Origin: Paracyclopina nana
Taxonomy: Eukaryota; Arthropoda; Copepoda; Cyclopoida; Cyclopettidae
Assembly: GCA_019096065.1 (NCBI GenBank)
Contig: JAGUCH010000010.1
Coordinates: forward strand, 186,001-250,000
Length of the DNA stretch: 64,000 nt
Reading direction: 5' to 3'
A model generated the notes under the pieces. That model was given only the letters and a program-made list of their open reading frames with translations, was not told where the DNA came from and ran no database searches. The translations under genes and the position numbers were made by a program. Position 1 is the stretch's first letter, and every line of letters begins with the position of its first letter. Shown here piece after piece: positions 35,101-45,380 of this stretch.

Positions 35101-36890
35101 GTTCATATAAGGTTCATGACGACTATTATTGCTTACCTTTATTTTTTATTTTGGGCTTTGTGACAGATTAGACTTTTGACAGTTTAGACTTTTGACAGAT
35201 TAGACTTTTGGCACTTTATACTTTTGACATTTTAGACTTTTGACACTTTACACTTTTGACACAATGACTTTTGGATGAGTATATACTTTAGGTTTTTTTA
35301 GATTTAACTTTTAACAGTTAAGACTTTTGACATGTTAGACTTTTGACCGTTTAGACTTTTGTCAGGTTAGACTTTTGACCGTTTAGACTTTTGACCGTTT
35401 AGACTTTTGACAGGTTAGACTTTTGACAGTTCAGACTTTGGACAGTGTAAACTTTGGACAGTTTAGACTTTGGACAGTTTAGACTTTGGACATTTTAGAC
35501 TTTGGACAGCTTTATGAATTTTGACAACTTTTACGACTTCTTTAAGACTTTTGGATCTTTGAAACGAATATTGTAGCAAGGCATTTGGCTTTAGCTGAAA
35601 AGTAATTAGGTTAATTTTAAGCTTTTGATGTGCAGTGGCTTTAATCAAGGCTTTTAGAGTGACACAAAATGCACCTGAAGGTTCTTTTTGGTTGGGGAGC
35701 ATGAAATTGTGTGTGAGCGTTGCACATTTTGCCATCAAAAGCTTATCCTAAAACTTTTTTTTGTCAGGAAAGGAGAGAGTTGTGCAATATTTCAGAGGCT
35801 GAAGGGAGATTTTGTTGCTTCTCCCTTGAGAGAGAGAGCTGTGAATTACCATTTTAAAAACCTGCATGCATCCTTTTTTGTAATATAGGGAAAAAGTTGG
35901 CATTCTTTTCTCTTCTAGATTCAAGTCTATCTTGACTCAAATCACCTCAAAATAATCTTGACTCAAATCAACTCAAATTCATCTTGACACAAATTAATCT
36001 TGATTCAAGTATATTGTGACTCAAATTAATCTTGACTCAAATTAATTTTGACTCAAATTAATTTTGACTCAAAATAATTTTGACTCAAATTAATTTTGAC
36101 TCAAATTAATCTTGACTCAAATTAATCTTGACTCAAATTAATCTTGACTCAAATTAATCTTGACTCAAATTAATCTTGACTAAAATTAATCTTGACTCAA
36201 ATTATTCTTGACTCAAGTCCATCTTGACGCAAGTCCATCTTGACTCAAGTCCATCTTGACTCAAGTCCATCTTGACTCAAGTCCATCTTGACTCAAGTCC
36301 ATCTTGACTCAAGTCCATCTTGACTCAAGTCCATCTTGACTCAAGTCCATCTTGACTCAAGTCCATCTTGACTCAAGTCCATCTTGACTCAAGTCCATCT
36401 TGACTCAAGTCCATCTTGACTCAAGTCCATCTTGACTCAAGTCCATCTTGACTCAAGTCCATCTTGACTCAAGTCCATCTTGACTCAAGTCCATCTTGAC
36501 TCAAGTCCATCTTGACTCAAGTCCATCTTGACTCAAGTCCATTCTGACTCAAGTCCATCTTGACTCAAGTCCATCTTGACCATGACGACTCAAAAGCCAA
36601 GTCTGCTGCCTCAAGTGTCTTAATAACGGCTCTTGACTGATGTCTTTGTCTCTGAATTCCGTCAGCAGACTCCGATTGTATTTTACCAGAGCTCAAATTG
36701 TGTTTCGCCTGGTTTCAGGTTTGACCCAGATTCTGAGGGCTTTGTGAGCTTGGAGGAACTTCGCTATGTCCTCAGTAATTTGCCCGTTCGAATTCCGAAG
36801 CAAGAAATCGAGGAGATGGTCAAGGCTGCAGACCAAGATGGCGACGGGAAGATCTCATTCCAGGAATTTAGGGCCTTGCTTGGCATGTAA
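29141..36890 (+). CDS. Calmodulin/troponin C-like EF-hand protein (gene A), 5' end missing
   Basis: Calcium sensor with four EF-hands in three exons: 29141-29254, 34895-35076 and 36719-36890 (156 codons including stop). Junctions are GT-AG and phases agree. EF-1 loop is DKSGSGTIPKEE (spanning the first junction), EF-2 DVDGSGVLDFGE, EF-3 DPDSEGFVSLEE, EF-4 DQDGDGKISFQE. All four have Gly at position 6 and Glu at 12, so most should bind calcium; EF-1 has Ser at positions 3 and 5 and may be weak. The linker GQNPSDSEV follows EF-1 as in calmodulin. The first exon lacks ATG, so an upstream exon is missing. Intron 1 (5.6 kb) contains another gene on the opposite strand. Intron 2 is mostly 16-bp tandem arrays. 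It is closer to calmodulin/troponin C than to other EF families, but I cannot choose. Confidence 0.85.
29285..33744 (-). CDS. Hevein-like / PAN / C-type lectin protein (gene C), nested in intron 1 of gene A
   Basis: Probably a secreted or surface carbohydrate-binding protein. Exons in transcript order are 33744-33565, 32399-32270, 31297-31179, 30404-30136 and 29878-29285; phases agree throughout, giving about 430 residues plus a missing N-terminus. Exon 1 has a type-1 chitin-binding (hevein) core, CCSSYGYCGSGPDYC, completed to YCRAGC only if exon 1 ends at a GC donor (CAG|GCAAGA). Exons 2-3 form a PAN/apple domain (CAKQCEDNPACQ, FWTFNVRENRCFLK). Exon 4 is a Pro/Thr-rich linker. Exon 5 has C-type lectin features (YCANLGAVLPSF, WYWISNYNDGKTC, AFKCTDILRVICQ) split by an acidic insert ending in RVKR, a possible furin site. 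The C-terminal tail after the lectin is encoded by one arm of an inverted repeat. The signal-peptide exon was not found. Confidence 0.75.
29312..30110. repeat. Inverted repeat, arms of about 165 bp
   Basis: The plus strand at about 29312-29490 and the minus strand at about 30105-29930 align well over their length (shared words include GAATCAAT, GATTCTT, ATTGGTGA, AAAGGGTTTCT, CCGGAATC). One arm lies in the last exon of gene C and the other in its last intron, so the pre-mRNA could fold on itself around a loop of about 440 nt. Confidence 0.7.
30640..30915. repeat. TTAGCCGAAAAAGTGCTTAT array (about 19-20 bp)
   Basis: About a dozen degenerate copies inside an intron of gene C. Confidence 0.85.
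31835..32185. repeat. GGGCCGAAAAGTGAAAAA array (about 18 bp)
   Basis: About eighteen irregular copies, inside the intron between the two PAN exons of gene C. Phe/Ser-rich minus-strand open frames here are array products. Confidence 0.85.
32400..33500. repeat. Dispersed CACCTGCAT-rich segment
   Basis: GCACCT and its variants recur every 10-40 bp through the proposed 1,165-bp GC-AG intron of gene C. It is not a regular array. CACCTG is also an E-box, probably by chance. Confidence 0.6.
33770..34894. other. Remainder of EF-hand gene A intron 1
   Basis: Should contain the 5' exon of gene C, but I cannot identify it. Complementary open frames at 34106-34420 (+) and 34122-34415 (-) show no domain. 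Confidence 0.35.
35160..35520. repeat. AGACTTTTGACAGTTT array (16-bp unit)
   Basis: About 22 copies with variants GACCG, GACAG and GACAT in the middle, within intron 2 of EF-hand gene A. Confidence 0.9.
35930..36590. repeat. AAGTCCATCTTGACTC / AATTAATCTTGACTCA array (16-bp unit)
   Basis: About forty 16-bp copies in two sub-families, both keeping TTGACTCAA. The right half (36205-36570) is nearly uniform. It fills the 3' part of intron 2 of EF-hand gene A, ending about 130 bp before the last exon. Confidence 0.95.
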
Positions 36891-36910
36891 CCAGTTGGCC
36901 TTAAATGTAG

Positions 36911-36916
36911 AATAAA
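36911..36916 (+). terminator. Polyadenylation signal of EF-hand gene A
   Basis: AATAAA about 20 nt after the stop codon. The 3' UTR must be very short, because a tandem array begins at about 36930. Confidence 0.7.
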
Positions 36917-36929
36917 GGCAATCTATGGC

Positions 36930-37300
36930 TCAAGTCTCCTTGATTCAAATCTCTCTTGACTCAAAGAAATTTTAACCTCAAACTAATTTTGGCTCAAACT
37001 AATTTTGACTCATTTAATTGTGACTCAAACTAATTTTGACTCAATTAATTTTGACTCAAACTAATTTTGACTCATTTAATTTTGACTCAAACTAATTTTG
37101 ACTCATTTAATTTTGACTCAAACTAATTTTGACTCAAACTAATTTTGACTCAAACTAATTTTGACTCAAACTAATTTTGACTCAAAGTAATTTTGACTCA
37201 ACCTAATTTTGACTCTCCCTAATTTTGACTCATTTAATTTTGACTCAAACTAATTTTAACTCAAACTAATTTTGACTCAAAGAATTTTTGACTCAAAGAA
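36930..37300. repeat. ACTAATTTTGACTCAA array (16-bp unit)
   Basis: About 22 copies flanking the last EF-hand exon on the other side. It shares the TTGACTCA core and the period of the array before that exon. Confidence 0.93.
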
Positions 37301-38900
37301 ATTTACAATTTCATTTCCAAGCCATAAAAAGCAAATGGAGTGCAAGAAATCAGTTCTCAATCGAGATTTATTTTTGGCCTTTTTGGCCTTTTTCGCCTAA
37401 GTCGAAAAGAAGAAGAAATGAGAAGCATGTGAAGAAGCACAGAAGAGACCATGCAATATGAGCGCGTGCGCTCATCATTGCGCGCGCGCGCGCACGCGGA
37501 ACGAAGAGCCCACCGTGGCCTTGCTTGCAGCCTTTACTAGTACTACTATACTAGAGTAGTGAAGCAGCCTTTCGGCCAATAACTGCTGTATAGTAGCGCC
37601 CTGGGCAAAAGCTGGTGGCGGTGGAGAGAGAGAGAGAGAGAGCTCAAGAAAGGCCAAAGCCTTGGCATTGCACGCAAGACCACAACAAAGTACAGAAGTA
37701 GCCTAAAATAGTTAAATTGTAACAGTGTGATAATACTTTAACAACTACATATAGATAGAGCATGAGAGGGAGGCTCTTGAACTGCTCCATTGTTGGCCTT
37801 GCTGCAAAGGCCACCAGCAGCATTCCGGTGTGGACAGGTAAGAAGGCCTTTTCTGCTTATTACACACTTATTTCAGCCTTGTGCCAAGAAAGCAACAGTG
37901 GATTTGGAAAAGGTCTTCAAAGGCCAATAAAGGCTGGAAAATGATATTGGCCAAGGTGGAAAAAAATAACTACATTCCTTAGAACATTTGGGCTCAATGC
38001 AAAGTTCTAAAACTTTATAAATTTGACGACATTTCTAAATGATTTCGATACAAATCTGCATTGAGACTTGATTTCGACTGCTTGAATTGCTTGGCTAAGC
38101 TTTCTAGTGAAATAGATAAAGAAGCTGTTGCTTAACTCATGAACGAGAATTGATTCTCACTTTTGAAAGGCCTCAGATTATAATTTAAAGAAAAGATTTC
38201 AAAGGCTTTTTGGATACAGCTGTGTATTTCTAAGCTGTAAGCAGGTAATGCAGCATGTTTGGGGGTTGCTTTCTCAATGCAACTGGACTTAAATCAGATA
38301 CTTAAGGATCTGATAGTAGCTTTTGTAAGTTTAGGCTGTCCATTTGAGAGAGGAAATCAATTTGGCAGGTAGAAAATTCAATCAATCCATAATGCCTTGG
38401 AAAATCTATGTGAAAAGAGGGAGCAAAACCAATAAATCACTCGGGAAGCTGACAGTGGCACAAATTTCAGAACCTACTACCATCTCTTACATAAAGTTTT
38501 CTTTTTTCCACCCAAAGAAAAAAGAAAATAGAAGAATATGTTCCACAGCTTTTGTAGTTAAGCCAAGCGTAAAGGGAAAACCTTGTCGCTAAGAAACTTT
38601 AGTTGAAGCTTACAATTTCACTGGAAAGCTCTGGAAAGCCGATTGAGGCAAATAAATCTCGTCTCAATGCTGGTTTTCCAGTACTTCAACGTCAGCTGTT
38701 GCTGCCCTGAATAAATGCAATAAAGGAAATGGCGAGCTGTGTGTGTGGTTGGCATAACTGAACCACTCAATCCTCATTTCAAGGAAGAAGTTGAGCAAAC
38801 AGACAATAACTTTGTGCTAGCGAAGAAAAGTTTTCACAAGTGGAAAGCCGCTTCACTGCATACAGAAGAGCAGCTATAGTAGAAGTTTGCCCTTAATTTC
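37301..38900. other. Unannotated DNA
   Basis: Holds an alternating CG run (37480-37497), a GA run near 37623-37642 and no gene I recognise. The frame at 38344-38592 (82 codons) has no motif. Confidence 0.4.
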
Positions 38901-39001
38901 GCAGTAGGACCTTTTCTTCCTTAATGAAGTCGCACTCTTGTGTGTCACCAGCAATGTGTCACATTCAAATTGCTGGAACGCCCTTTAGATTTATTTGTCT
39001 C

Positions 39002-39695
39002 GTATTCATTTAATTTGTGCGCAGTAGGATCTGCTGATGAGGCTCCTTGACTCAGTTTTGGCACCAGGCTCTTCGGTATGCTGTAATAATGTTACCATAA
39101 TCTAATAATTTGAATAGCAATCTTTTTCCCACCTCAAATGATGCATGTTCAAACATATGGTTGCAACGAAGAAGATTTGTTGCATACAACAATTTCGAAA
39201 TGAAGCATTAGAAAGCAAATTGGGGCTGGCAAACAGAGTCTCATTAATGATTGCTTTGCCCTACACTAGATAAAGACAAACAACTTTCTCTTCGGGGAGC
39301 GATTTGAATGTGACACACTTAAGTTCACTGCTGCTGTAGGACCTTTTCTCGCTTGATAAAGTCACACTCTTGTGTCATCAGCAAACTCCTAATGTGTCAC
39401 ATTCAAATTGCCAGTGTTTGCCTTTGCCGAGTTTAGGACAAAGCAATCACTAATGAGACTCGGTTTGCCAGCCACATTTTGCTTTCTAATGCTAGGTAGT
39501 GAAATTGTTGTACGCTCCAAATCTTCTTTGTTGCAACGATATGCTTGGACGTACATCGGTTGAGGTAGGAAGGAGATTGCTATTCAAATTATTAGATTAT
39601 GGTAACATTATTACAGCATACCAAAGAGCCTGGTGCCAAAACTGAGGCGAGGAGCCTCATCAGCAGATCCTACTGCACACAAATTAAATGAATAC
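39002..39695. mobile_element. Foldback-like element with inverted arms of about 320 bp
   Basis: The left arm, from GTATTCATTTAATTTGTG (39002) inward, is matched by the reverse complement of the right arm ending ACAAATTAAATGAATAC (39695). Diagnostic shared words are GCAGTAGGATCTGCTGATG, GGTATGCTGTAATAATG and AATTTGAATAGCAATCT. The arms are roughly 90 percent alike and meet around a spacer of about 65 nt at 39325-39390. The spacer region (39333-39412) is repeated directly outside the left arm at 38904-38976. There is no open frame of note. Confidence 0.8.
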
Positions 39696-40752
39696 ATATT
39701 GCTTTCCCCTGCTGTAGCCAACCATAAATAACATGGTCTGGTTTTGACACTTTAATCAACCCAGTCCAACCTGCAAATGTAGCACATCTCTAGAGCTTTC
39801 CGAAAGCATATTCTTTTAATAAAGGTTGTGATGAATGATATATTTTGAGCAAATTCAAATGATTTTCCTCACTCAGTTGACTTCTCTGGAGCTTCTTAAA
39901 GAAAAAACAGCAAAAAAGTCAAATTTCCATTGAGGACTTATAAGTATGTTCGAGAAAGCACGAGATTACTTGCAGATGAACATTAGCAGTAGTCAATATA
40001 TGGCATTCATTGGGATTATAGCTGTATTTTAAGGCATCAGCATGGTGAGCAGCTTTCTTTTTCCGGGCTTTGCTAATGGATCAAGCTAAGTCCTTCATCT
40101 ACTCGATGAAGGCAAGCAGAAGATCTGCATTGCTTCACAATTCTTAAATCAAGTCTCATTACTGATTTCTTTGCCATTTGCTAGTACTGAAACATTTGCG
40201 AATATGTCTCAAGTGTTCTGTTGATGCATGTGGAGTGAGTACAAGTGTCCTTGGGCAGAAACAAGCTGATCATCCATGTATTTACCCAATTGGCTGTAAT
40301 TGCATAACACAACAATACTTATGTGCTAGGACTTGGGATCCAGCCATAAATAAAGGACCTAAGCTGTATTTCCCTACGCACACAGGCATAAAGTTAATGG
40401 TGTGAAACTAAACAGTTTCCTTCAACATTTGCTTTTTTAGAAAGTTAAGGGAAAGCATATAAATGCCTTTTTCATTTCCAACCACACACACACACTTGAG
40501 AAGAATATATTTGAAAGTTTGCTGGAAATGCCATCTTCTCAGCCAGGAAGAATGCAACATCAGCAAAATAGCCCTGGTGAAATGAAATTCTTCAGCAGTC
40601 GCGAAATGAATGGGTAGCTAATTAAGCGGATAAAGTCCCAAGGGACATTAGGAAGCTCAATGGTATACAACTAAGAAAAGGCGGTCTGTTCTCTGTCTTC
40701 CAGGAAATTGAGGCTTCCATTCTCCTTCATCTTCATTACTACCAGCAACAAA
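39696..40752. other. Unannotated DNA upstream of EF-hand gene B
   Basis: Nothing coding that I can support. The proximal 100 bp may be promoter and 5' UTR of gene B, but I see no consensus TATA box. Confidence 0.35.
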
Positions 40753-42276
40753 ATGGCAGACAAACTGAGGCCCGATGAGCTAGCAGCCTTCAAGGCTGCT
40801 TTTGACATGTTCGACAAGAACCAAGATGGCACAATATCCACCAAGGTGATAGTCGTGTTTTAAAGCATATGCATTTTTAAAAGTATATAGTATACACTTG
40901 GTATTATTATTATGCTTTTGTTCGAGCTTTTGGAGGAGCAAATTGCATTGAGACCTTACAGAATAAAAGATATGTACTGCACAAGAAAAGAACAAAGAAC
41001 AGCTCTGTACTGCAACTTTCATGGATCCCATTTTTAAGGCATCCATCTCATATAATGTTGCATCATTAATGGGACTTTTCTATGATTTTGATGGTCAAAA
41101 AGTGCATTTTAGTTTGTTCATACCTACTATTGCATGACTTACTGGTGTACATCCATTTCTTTTAGATTGCAATACTACTAAATGATACTGATTTCCATTT
41201 CTATTGAAGGAACTGCACGCTGCAATGCGAAGGGCTGGGCAAAACCCGACTGAGGCTGAAGTCCAAGATATGATCAATGAGGTGGACGTTGATGGCAGTG
41301 GATATTTGGAGTTTCCAGAGTTCTGCATGATGATGCACAAAAACTCAACGATAGTGATCAGGAGAACGAGCTCAAGGAGGTTTTTCGAGTCTTTGGCAAG
41401 GATGAAACTGGTGAGGCTGAAAACGAGGCAGCTCTCAAGGGCCCTACAAAGATCATTATATGGACCTTTTTATAGCTTACATTTCTTCGAGCATGGATAG
41501 ATTGGGTGTTCATGCCTTCGAGCTTCACTTCATTCATGATGCAAAAGAATATCAGTAACTTTGTCATGTTCTGACCAGTTCTTAGTACTGATAGTCAAAT
41601 TGTATTAAAGCCTCTCATTACTTATGAATTTGAAAAGAAATACTGAAACATTAAATGTTTTGAGCTTTATTTTGATACAAGAGGGTAAGCTTTTGGCAAG
41701 GTCTTTGGCTTGGGTTGGAGAAGGATGTATTGGCAATTTTATGGTTGGATAGACCTTTCCATCAGAAGATATGTATTCAAATGTAATGCATCGCAACATG
41801 AATACATATTAGAAAGCAACAGATAGGGCAATGCATAACATTAGGCTTGATTTCAATCAAATATCCACTGTATGTCTTCCATGAAGGGAAAATGGCCAGA
41901 ATTGAAAGATTAAAATTAGGTCATGCAAAAGAAATCTTTTTGTAATGACACGATGTATTCACTTTCAGGCTGTATCACAGCTGATGAGCTCAAATTTGTC
42001 CTCACGCATTTACCTGGCAAGGTGACGTACAAGGAGATTGATGAAATGATTCGCACAGTGGATGAAAATGGCGATGGGAAGATCAACTACCAAGAGTTCA
42101 GGGTGATGATTGGGGCCAAGCCCAACCTGACAGCAGCCAGGGCGGCCCAGAAGGCGGCTGAGGGCAGCAAAACAACCTCTGTTACCTCAACTACCACCAC
42201 ACTGACAACCTCCATGGTGACTGCAGCTTTGGCCAACAATACAACCTCGACAACCATGGTTGGTGGCAAAAAATGA
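40753..42276 (+). CDS. Calmodulin-like EF-hand protein with Ser/Thr-rich tail (gene B)
   Basis: Calcium-binding protein in three exons: 40753-40845, 41210-41410 and 41969-42276, all GT-AG. The start [17 protein letters not shown] is calmodulin/troponin C-like. EF-1 [14 protein letters not shown]-2 [12 protein letters not shown] and EF-4 [12 protein letters not shown] are canonical. EF-3 is degenerate (Gly at position 1, Asp at 12) and probably does not bind calcium. About 50 residues follow EF-4, rich in Thr, Ser and Ala, unlike calmodulin, which stops there. Exon 2 is one base short: EF-2 and the following helix are in different frames, with the change at the five-A run 41338-41342. As written, translation would be cut off. 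Otherwise about 200 residues. Exon order and junctions parallel gene A, 4 kb away, so the two are likely tandem paralogs. Confidence 0.83.
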
Positions 42277-42945
42277 CTTATCAAAAACTCAGTGATTGTT
42301 CACCTAGCCAAGAAGAAAGTTGGTCTTACTATTTGTGTTAGTACCTTTCCAAAAAGCATTGAATCATAACACACTAATAGGTCATCCATGTACTGTTGAG
42401 TGAGATCATCAACATACTTTTCAAGGCTACTATTAAATCATCCATATACATGATTACTTTGCAAAGCTACGATTAAATCATCCATATACATGATTGCTGA
42501 AAAGGTCATATCAACAGCAATGGCCACAATCCCCCCCTTAACCCATCAAGTGATTTCATTAGACCTTCCAAAGCATCATGGCTACTATGGCAAAAATGAG
42601 ATGGCTATCAAATTCAGAGTTGAGGAGCTAGCTTTCGATGCCTTGACAATTAATTGTTATACCGTCAGCCAAAAACAAAGTTGATATTTGATATTTGTAC
42701 AAGTAGACATCCCTCCCCTACTCGATTTATGGGTGTCCTTGTTTTTGTTTGGCTCTGCAGCTTTTCAAGCTAGAGTGCAGCAATGTTTATCGACATATTG
42801 GGTCAGCCAGAAGCAGATACTTTTTTTCCAGATGCAATACCACATCCAAGTTCATCTTATTCATTTGATGCCAAATCAATGCTTTAAAAGAACCCCACTT
42901 TAATTTCAAAAGATTTGGTTTCCGGAAACCGAAGAGCCAAATGCA
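42277..42945. other. Unannotated DNA, 3' flank of gene B
   Basis: Contains a short tandem duplication (TTAAATCATCCATATACATG at about 42433 and 42474). No gene seen. Confidence 0.4.
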
Positions 42946-42981
42946 TTGATCCTCGATACTTTTTAAAGTATCGAGGATCAA
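42946..42981. repeat. Near-perfect palindrome, 17-bp arms
   Basis: TTGATCCTCGATACTTT, then TT, then AAAGTATCGAGGATCAA. It is preceded by another perfect palindrome, GGTTTCCGGAAACC, at 42917-42930. Could be a hairpin remnant of a mobile element. Confidence 0.85.
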
Positions 42982-43382
42982 GCAGGATCAAGTGAATCCT
43001 GAAAGCCAAACAAATAAGGTTATTTCGTGAAGTTGCTCAACTAAATTTTGCATGGACACGTACCACCCTGTAACTAAACAGTTTATGAAGAAAACCTTTC
43101 CAATGTTTAGCATTTCGAAAAAACGACCATATCCTCACTAGCAACTCCAGTGCAATCACCACCACATAATGATAATTATATTACACAAATATTCCAGTTA
43201 TTACTACTATTCATGAAATTGTTGTTTATTGTGAGCAGATGATAATAAATAAAGGCAGCATTTAAAGCTTTCAAAAGAAGTACGATGACCAAAATTGTAC
43301 TGAGTCAATTGATTCCACCTTGGATTTTGCTCTAGGCTAACCACATGTGACTAAACCACAAACTTGCTACAACTGTCAATTG

Positions 43383-43788
43383 CCCGTTCTCATATTTTTC
43401 TAGGTTAGGTTCCCATAATGTTAAGCAAGGCTCTTTGGAGGCGCATATCTCAACAACTACTGAGCCGATTGGCACCAAACTTGGTAGGATTCATCAGTAG
43501 ACCCTAATAATCATTCATGCCAAAATTCATCCGGATTGAAGGCTGATTAGAGGAGGCCATTTTTTCACGCTATAAATGTGAAGCAAAGCCGCCTTGCTTC
43601 ACATTTTAAACGGCCTCCAGTTGGGGGCCTCCTCGGATCTCAACCAAATTTGGCACACAGCTGTGGATAGCCTCACTGAAGAATCCTACCATGTTTGGTT
43701 CCAATCGGCTCAGCAATTGCTGAGTTATTTGCTTCCAAAGAGCCTTGCTTAACATCATAGAGCTTTGCTTAACTGATATGAGAACGGG
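43383..43788. mobile_element. Foldback/MITE-like element, 406 bp
   Basis: Ends CCCGTTCTCATAT and ATATGAGAACGGG are exact inverse complements. Inner arms also match: TTAAGCAAGGCTCTTTGGA (about 43420) with TCCAAAGAGCCTTGCTTAA (about 43734), and the motif TGAGCCGATTGG facing CCAATCGGCTCA. The centre has a second hairpin, TGAAGCAAAGCCGCCTTGCTTCA, in two halves. No coding capacity and no clear target duplication. Confidence 0.72.
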
Positions 43789-44017
43789 ATAATAAAACAT
43801 ATTTTACTTAAGTAAATCATCGAGCCGAGCTAAGTAAATAATGGTAGGCATCGTGACATCTTTGTTTGACAAATTGCTCAAGAGATTCTCATGTGACCAC
43901 GATGCTTTGCTCAAGAAATCTAAGGTAGCATTGCTTTCTTGGATGCCTAACAAGGTCTTTTTAGGTTTTAGGAACAATTAGACATTGCCACAGTATTGAT
44001 GTTGTCATTTGACAAAC

Positions 44018-45380
44018 ATGCCCCTGAAAATCAACAAAAAGTTTGCCCATTATTGCCTTTTGACTCTTTTAGCCATACTTGTATCATCACCTCTGCTAGT
44101 TTTATTGAAGAATCTGCCAGAAAATGAAAGAAATGAAAGGGATAATGTGACAAGACAACAACTGACGACAACTAGGGGTTCCCTGAGAGACCATCATACA
44201 CCATCATCCTCAACGGTGACTGCGACCAGTGATGGTTCATTGTCAACTGTTCCTGAAGGCTGTTTTAGACAATGGATTGGCGATGGTTATTGTGATGATC
44301 AAAATAACAACATTGACTGTGATTTTGATGGGGGGACTGTTGCAACCCATTCGCAATCCATTCGCTTTGCCAAATTTGCTATTGCTACCCCATGACAACT
44401 ATAAGGTCATCCACATACATTTTACATGTGAGCAAATCATGGGATCCCGAACTTTGTCCACACCCCATGTGGGTTGCAGATGAGGTTTGTGATGATACCA
44501 CAAACATGGGAGATTGCTACTATGATGGGGGACTGTTGCAGAGTAGATTCCATCTTGGACTTGTGTGAAACTTGCCAATGCCTTTCCGGATTCCCATTAT
44601 CCCCTTCCGGAAGCCTTTGCGACAAGTCCCCAAGGGTAGGAGACGGCTTCTGTGATGACGAAGTGAACAATGCTGATTGTACTTTTGATGGAGGAGACTG
44701 CTGTGCTACTCTCATGCAAAGCTATGTGGACTGCTCATTCTGTTTCTGTTTCAAATGTGACCCCGGATGGGTTGTAATTCAGGGGCAATGTATGATGTAC
44801 AATGACTATACCATGACTTTTTTGGAAGCCAATCACCAATGCCAAAGCATGGGAGGAAAGCTCTATGAGCCTCTGGATGCTCTGGAATATTCCCTGGTGA
44901 CTTCGGCTTTCAGTGAGCATAATCATCCTGTGTGGATAGGGATAACTCGACTGACTACTGAAAGGTACTCTCACTCCAATCGATAGCAATGGTTGTTGCA
45001 AGTTAGGCTTTCAGATTTGTGTACCACAGCGATGAGAGAGCTCTGGCATTTTCCAATTGGAAATCCGGAGAGCCCAGTTCCCCTAAGGGACTGGCAGATT
45101 GTGTCCAAATGATGCCTTCGAATGATGTGTATGCATTCCAATGGAATGACAGGTCATGTGCACTCTTCAAATCATCCTCCATTTGCCAAGGTACCATTGT
45201 TATCACTTCTAAATACAATACCATGAGTATTCAATTGTAGCTGACCCGAAATTGCTGATTGACTCATGCAAGTTCACGACAGTGCTTGGTGATGGCCATT
45301 GCGATTCAAAAGCGAATAATCATATATGTAACTATGATAAGGGAGATTGCTGCCCTCCAGGAACTCCTTGCATGTTCTAG
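44018..45380 (+). CDS. Membrane-anchored LNR/C-type lectin protein (LNR x3, CTLD, LNR)
   Basis: Probably a type II surface protein. Exons 44018-44964, 45015-45190 and 45241-45380 join with GT-AG introns of 50 bp each and agreeing phases; about 420 residues. A hydrophobic segment (HYCLLTLLAILVSSPLLVLL, residues 10-29) anchors it, followed by a Ser/Thr-rich stalk. Three LNR (Notch/Lin12 repeat) modules follow, with cores DGYCDDQNNNIDC, DEVCDDTTNMGDC and DGFCDDEVNNADC. A C-type lectin domain comes next (HPVWIGI, GEPSSP, QWNDRSC, ICQ), then a fourth LNR (LGDGHCDSKANNHICNYD). LNRs bind calcium. The frame breaks twice, each time at the G run coding the terminal Gly-Gly of LNR1 (about 44329-44334) and LNR2 (about 44525-44529); the two shifts cancel, and the segment between is plainly LNR coding sequence. 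I chose ATG 44018 because it starts just before the anchor. Confidence 0.83.
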
